From contig CM029374.1 in NCBI GenBank assembly GCA_017165825.1, positions 2,790,397 to 2,854,396 on the forward strand: DNA of 64,000 nt, read 5' to 3'. Numbering within the stretch: the stretch's first letter is position 1; each line of letters opens with the position of its first letter. The position numbers and the translations under genes were made by a program. Of this stretch, positions 60,016-64,000 are shown in pieces. Under the pieces are notes generated by a model that was not told where the DNA came from, did no database searches, and saw nothing but the letters and a program-made list of their open reading frames with translations. The DNA is from Hepsetus odoe. Lineage: Eukaryota; Chordata; Actinopteri; Characiformes; Hepsetidae.

Positions 60016-60682
60016 GAAATGAGGGTGAGGTAGGTCTTTCTAATAAAATGGCCAGCAAGTGGAGGATTGTTCAATCATTAATTCTTCTTTAATGTTTTTT
60101 TTTTTTTTTTTTTTAACAGAATTTGTTAAAAATATGCAGAAAACTTGTAAAGTTTCTGTGAATTGCTGCCTGAAACATGCTTTTGAATTCAAATTTTTCT
60201 GATGGACATCATTTTCCTGGTGGATTACCGCACCAAATGTGTGTAAGATTAGACATGTGCTACAAGCACCAGTGTTAGGACGCACTCTGCTTTCCCTAAT
60301 GGCGAAATAAAAATTGCAAAATAAAAAGCCAACTAGTTGCAGTTCATTTCCATTAAGCAGCATTGAGCTGTGCAAGAGGGGTATTTATCAGAAGGCTGAT
60401 GAGTAGGATTTATGTGTATTTAAAAAAAATCTCTCTCAGTCTGAGGAAATTATCCCAGAAATGACATTTAAATAAAAAATGATTCAGCAATACCACGTGT
60501 CCTCTATGCTGCTCTTCACCACCCCTACCGATCTTATTCTTCTTGAATAAAAGAATATGTATAAAATAATGTATATTTGAAAAAAACAACGTATTTATTT
60601 AAAAAAGCATTCAAGGCAAAAGCACTGAATATGCGCAATTAAATCTAATAATATTTATTTGAATTCATCATTATATAATATA

Positions 60683-60907
60683 GTGAAAAGTGAAAGTGAC
60701 TATTCTCGTCATTACGAGGTCACAGCATTGCACACAGTGAACCACAACGAAATTGGACCTCTGCATTTAACCCATGCACACAAACACCGTGCAGCATGGG
60801 GCAGCTACGAAAGCGCCTGGGGAGCAGTGACGGGGACGGTACCTTGCTCAAGGGTACCTCAGGGCAACCTATTGGTAAGGGGTTTGAACCCACAATCTTC
60901 TGATCCG
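60683..60907 (-). repeat. tRNA-derived SINE (family A), head truncated
   Basis: Minus copy with the GTACCCTTGAGCAAGGTACC body and GTCACTTTCACTTTTCAC tail. Confidence 0.82.
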
Positions 60908-61101
60908 AAATGAGATTAAAGCTTAAAGAACCTCATAATGTGAAGACAATACTAATTATTGTTCTTTTCACATCTCACATGATCTGAATCTGAAAAAACA
61001 CACTTTAATTTTCTAAAGAAACCTCTTCTCGTGTGATGTCTAGAGGGAGTTTAGCAGACGGCAGGGTTTGGTGTAGGTGTTACCAGTTTGCAGTTTTTCA
61101 G

Positions 61102-61256
61102 TGACGTTGCTGGTCAGCATTCCTCGACCACTGCAAGTCTCAAAGAACCACAAACGTCCAGCCCTTCACCCACAGGAAGAAGGAGAGGTTTTCACACTAA
61201 ACCCCGATGGAAAGTACGCTAGAAGTGCTGAAGACTTTAAAGAACCTACTCTTAAA
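61102..61256 (+). CDS. candidate orphan exon, NK-lysin exon-2-like phases
   Basis: 155 nt bounded by TTTTTCAG|TG and CTTAAA|GTGAGC. It is open in the frame entered with one carried base and leaves in phase 0, the same phase pattern as exon 2 of the intact and broken NK-lysin genes nearby. The peptide begins TLLVSIPRPL, like the end of a signal peptide, and continues as a charged pro-segment (KNHKRPALHPQEEGEVF, SAEDFKEPTLK). No partner exon 1 was found upstream and no CxxC exon downstream. Product unknown; it may be a fragment of a third copy or chance. Confidence 0.3.
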
Positions 61257-61529
61257 GTGAGCCCTGCCTTTGTCATGCTTTGCATCTTGCTAAGCATTCT
61301 TTCCAAACTCAACCGCATGTCACTAGAGCTGCCAAAATATACACACTTAAATACAGTGGACGCTCTGTATTTTTGCTGAGTACTTTTTTACTTAACAACG
61401 TAGAATTTTAACCAGATTTATAATTTTTCTTACAAGGAACCTACACATTTTCTACCAACTGAAGCAAAACTTTTTTTCCAGCCTGGGCTAAATCTAAGCA
61501 AGGGGCAACACTGGCAGGGGCACTGACTG

Positions 61530-61695
61530 GCACACACCATGCTGCAGGAAGCAACTACTTAAAGCACCCGTGGAGCAGTGATGGGGACGTTACCTTGCTC
61601 AAGGGTACCTCAGGGAAACCTACTGGTCTGGGATTCGACAATACAACCTTCCGATTCTGGGGCCATGTCCCTAAACACTACACTACCGCTGCCCC
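61530..61695 (-). repeat. partial tRNA-derived SINE (family A)
   Basis: GGGGCAGCGGTAGTGTAGTG head and GAGGTACCCTTGAGCAAGGT body; the tail is lost. Confidence 0.75.
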
Positions 61696-62132
61696 ACCAC
61701 CAAAATGGACTCTTGCAATACATGCTGTTTAAATGGCTGATATTGAGGTGGCTATAGGTGCATACTGATATGTGCTTTATATTACCATGGGATGGTTATA
61801 ATAACAGACGTTATTCATAAAGAACTTTTCATGCATTTAGATGCAGCTCAAAGAGCTTTACAGTTTGAAATTAGAAAACAATTAACAGCTGCAGCTGAAG
61901 ACATGTATATAAAATGACCAAAGTATGTTATAATGTGAAGAGAATAAAACAGTTTTAACTGAAAGTTCTGCTAAATAAAAATGTTTTAGCTGTTTATTAA
62001 GACTACTAACTGTAGCTGCCTGATGGATATTTATCGGCAGAGTAGATACAGAACAGAGCTCATTTACGTACATCATTAACATCTTAAAGGCAGTTACATC
62101 ACACTGCCTCTTAAAATGATAGAGTTTTAATA

Positions 62133-62350
62133 GCAGTAGCGGTGGCCTTGTGGTTAGGGGCTAGACCCCCAGATTGGAAGATCGTGTGTTCGAATCCCTT
62201 ACCAGTAGGTTGCCCTGAGGTACCCTTGAGCAAGGTACCGTTCCGGTCACTGCTCCCCGGCCACTTTCAATAGCTGCCCCCCGCTGCACGTGTGTATGGT
62301 TTAAATGCAGAGGATGCATTTCGTAGGGGTTCACTGAGTGTTGTGCATCA
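62133..62350 (+). repeat. tRNA-derived SINE (family A)
   Basis: Plus copy: GTAGCGGTGGCCTTGTGGTT head, GTTCGAATCCC B box, GAGGTACCCTTGAGCAAGGT body. Confidence 0.82.
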
Positions 62351-62478
62351 TAAGTGGGCCTTGAGGAGCAAAATACAATGCAAAAAAAAGATCCCATATT
62401 AAACTGAGTTTTACTAAAACCAGTCTGGATGATTAAGCACTTGTATGAACATTTAGCTTAGTTTAAATTATAAAATAT

Positions 62479-62660
62479 ACAGTAGTGTGCAAAAGTTTTA
62501 GGCAGGTGTGGAAAAAATGCTGTTAACAAAGAATGCTTTCAAAAATGGAAGTGTTAATCATTTATTTTCATCAATCAACAAAATGCAGTGAATGAATAAA
62601 AGAGAATCTAAATCAAATCAATATTTGGTGTGACCACCCTTTGTCTTCAAAACAGCATCA
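62479..62660 (+). mobile_element. half of the same palindromic mariner-like element
   Basis: GTGTGCAAAAGTTTTAGGCA to CTTCAAAACAGCATCAAT matches one arm of the element at 15421-15972. The other arm is missing and a composite SINE follows directly. Confidence 0.7.
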
Positions 62661-62661
62661 A

Positions 62662-62854
62662 TATGATTGGAGGATCGGGTACCCTTGAGCAAGGTGCCGT
62701 CCCCGTCTCGCTCCTCCCTGCGATGGGCTGGCGACCTGTCCAGGGTGCGTCCCCCGTCCTTCGCCCTGTGTGAGCTGGGATGGACTCCAGCACTCCCCCC
62801 CGCGACCCCCGCTTGGGACAAGCGACAGAAAATGACTGACTGACTGACTGACTG
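62662..62854 (+). repeat. composite SINE, internally deleted
   Basis: Plus copy of the composite element: GATTGGAGGATCGGG joined to TACCCTTGAGCAAGGTGCCG (about 40 nt deleted), then body B, ending in (GACT)n. Confidence 0.7.
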
Positions 62855-62859
62855 TATTC

Positions 62860-63110
62860 TTATTGTCATTTTATTTTTATTCTTTCTTGTGATTTTATCT
62901 TTATTTATCCTGTTTTTATTATTTTTGTTGCGTTTATATTTCTTTATTTTTAACCGATTTTATATTATTTTATTTTGATTTTTATACTTTTATTCTTTTC
63001 ATACTTTTATTTTAAAAATTGTTTTTGTTTTTTTGTGATTATATTTTTTATTCCGTTTTTAGTCTTTGTGATTTCATCTTTTTTTATTCTGTTTATAGAA
63101 ATAAATAAAT
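62860..63110 (+). repeat. T-rich low-complexity region
   Basis: Imperfect (TTTTAT)n sequence; no gene seen. Confidence 0.8.
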
Positions 63111-63119
63111 TTGTTTGTT

Positions 63120-63855
63120 TGTTTTCCTGCGGGGCTCAGTGCGCCTGCGCGAGCTCCCCCTCAGGCTAATCCCGTCAAATCCGAAATTAACTTTATTTTA
63201 ATATGAAGCGAATACCTCGCTGTATAAATAAATATAAATAACAGAGTTATATAACTCAATATTCAATTTTATAATGTGAATTTCCCCCAACCTCTCTAGA
63301 ATGTGGGGTTAATTAATCTGTTTATCAGCTAACAGTTAGCATCACACTCGGGATTCTCCAGAATTCCCACCGATTAAAGTTAATAAAACGCGGTTTAAAA
63401 GAATAAAACTGAGGTAAGACAGCATCTCTGACTATTAATAAAAATGTGTCTCACTCCTCCTTTGTAATATAACTTACCTGACATGAAGTAATGACGTAAC
63501 TTTCTTCTTCAGCTGAAATAAAAATGAGAGCCACAATATATTAAAATACTAATATTTCATCCACCTCTCACTGACTAAAATACATTTGTATCCCATTAAA
63601 ACGTCCCGGGAGTGTTTTAGAGGGATGATGAGACACACCTGGGCAGGTACGCCTCCCTCCGTCACTCTGAGGATCAGGGCCTCGGCGCTTCACCACCTGC
63701 AGGTCCGGAGGGGGCTCCGCATGAAGAGGCCGAAGCTCCAGGAGACCCGCGGCCCGCCGGCCCGAACCCTCAACCCGCCCGGCCGATCCCGCCGCGAAAT
63801 GCCCCGGCTCTGCGAGCGACCCTGGGGCCCAACTCTGGTCATACAGCGCCAGGAG
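63120..63855 (+). promoter_or_regulatory. CpG-rich promoter region with NRF1-like site
   Basis: TGCGCCTGCGCGAGC at 63140-63154 resembles the NRF1 palindrome, typical of housekeeping and often bidirectional promoters. A donor-like ACTGAG|GTAAGA (gt at 63414) could end a leader exon. From about 63600 to 63855 the sequence is GC-rich and CpG-dense. On the minus strand an ATG followed by TCAG|GTAAG lies at 63475-63486, so divergent transcription is possible. All inference. Confidence 0.4.
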
Positions 63856-63880
63856 ATGGCTGCGTTTTTCAGGCTGTTTG
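63856..63880 (+). CDS. candidate first coding exon of an unidentified gene
   Basis: ATG in strong context (G at -3 and +4), encoding MAAFFRLF plus one base, donor TTTG|GTGAGT. It lies at the edge of a GC-rich, CpG-rich block that looks like a promoter island. The short hydrophobic, arginine-containing start would suit a mitochondrial presequence (inference). The reading frame stays open upstream to 63586, so an earlier start is possible. The rest of the gene lies beyond the window. Confidence 0.35.
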
Positions 63881-63888
63881 GTGAGTGA

Positions 63889-64000
63889 AAGTTCACCTGA
63901 CCCACACCTGTATTCCTCTTTCTCTCACCTGACCCGCACCTGTATTCCTCTTCACTGACCCGACCTGTATTCTCTTTTCTCTCACCACCACCCTGTATTC
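63889..64000 (+). repeat. short tandem minisatellite at the window edge
   Basis: Repeats of about 28-37 bp based on CACCTGACCCGCACCTGTAT then TCCTCTTTCTCT, three to four copies, just inside the putative first intron of the last gene. Confidence 0.85.

Overview
The window is vertebrate nuclear DNA, almost certainly from a teleost and probably an otophysan such as a characiform (the order-level guess is inference). The evidence is long introns with GT/AG borders, many CA/TG and other microsatellites, dispersed copies of a tRNA-derived SINE, Tc1/mariner relics, an RTE-like LINE tail, and a gene whose predicted protein closely matches vertebrate STAC. There is no bacterial, phage or CRISPR content.

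Layout: 1-9300 is repeat-rich intergenic DNA (microsatellites, a Tc1-like relic whose terminal repeat is amplified at a 42-bp period, SINEs, a 32-bp-period repeat element, and a U2 snRNA fragment fused to a SINE). 9320-9705 is a CpG-rich promoter and leader with two GC-box plus CCAAT-box modules. 9706-47979 (+) is the complete stac gene. All 11 coding exons can be joined in phase into a 429-residue adaptor protein with one C1 zinc finger and two SH3 domains, followed by a 3' UTR of about 1.7 kb. The introns hold SINEs, a palindromic mariner-like element, a tandem SINE dimer and a module with 69-bp repeats.

49700-54400 is repeat-rich intergenic DNA ending in a decayed Tc1-like transposon that runs almost up to the next promoter. 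54551-55560 (+) is a compact four-exon NK-lysin gene: a secreted, strongly cationic saposin-like peptide of 120 residues with the six-cysteine pattern. A broken NK-lysin copy lies at 57543-58272, and an isolated exon with the same splice phases as NK-lysin exon 2 lies at 61102-61256, so this looks like a small, partly decayed immune-effector cluster. From about 63120 to the end the base composition turns GC-rich, with an NRF1-like site and a candidate first coding exon (63856-63880) of a further gene that I cannot name.

The two recognised genes are functionally unrelated: Stac modulates L-type calcium channels in excitable cells, and NK-lysin is an antimicrobial effector of cytotoxic lymphocytes. 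The most unusual features are in the mobile fraction: the U2-SINE chimera, a SINE head joined to two different bodies, two unnamed dispersed repeats with internal variable tandem repeats, and repeats that sit at splice sites or take the place of a 3' UTR.
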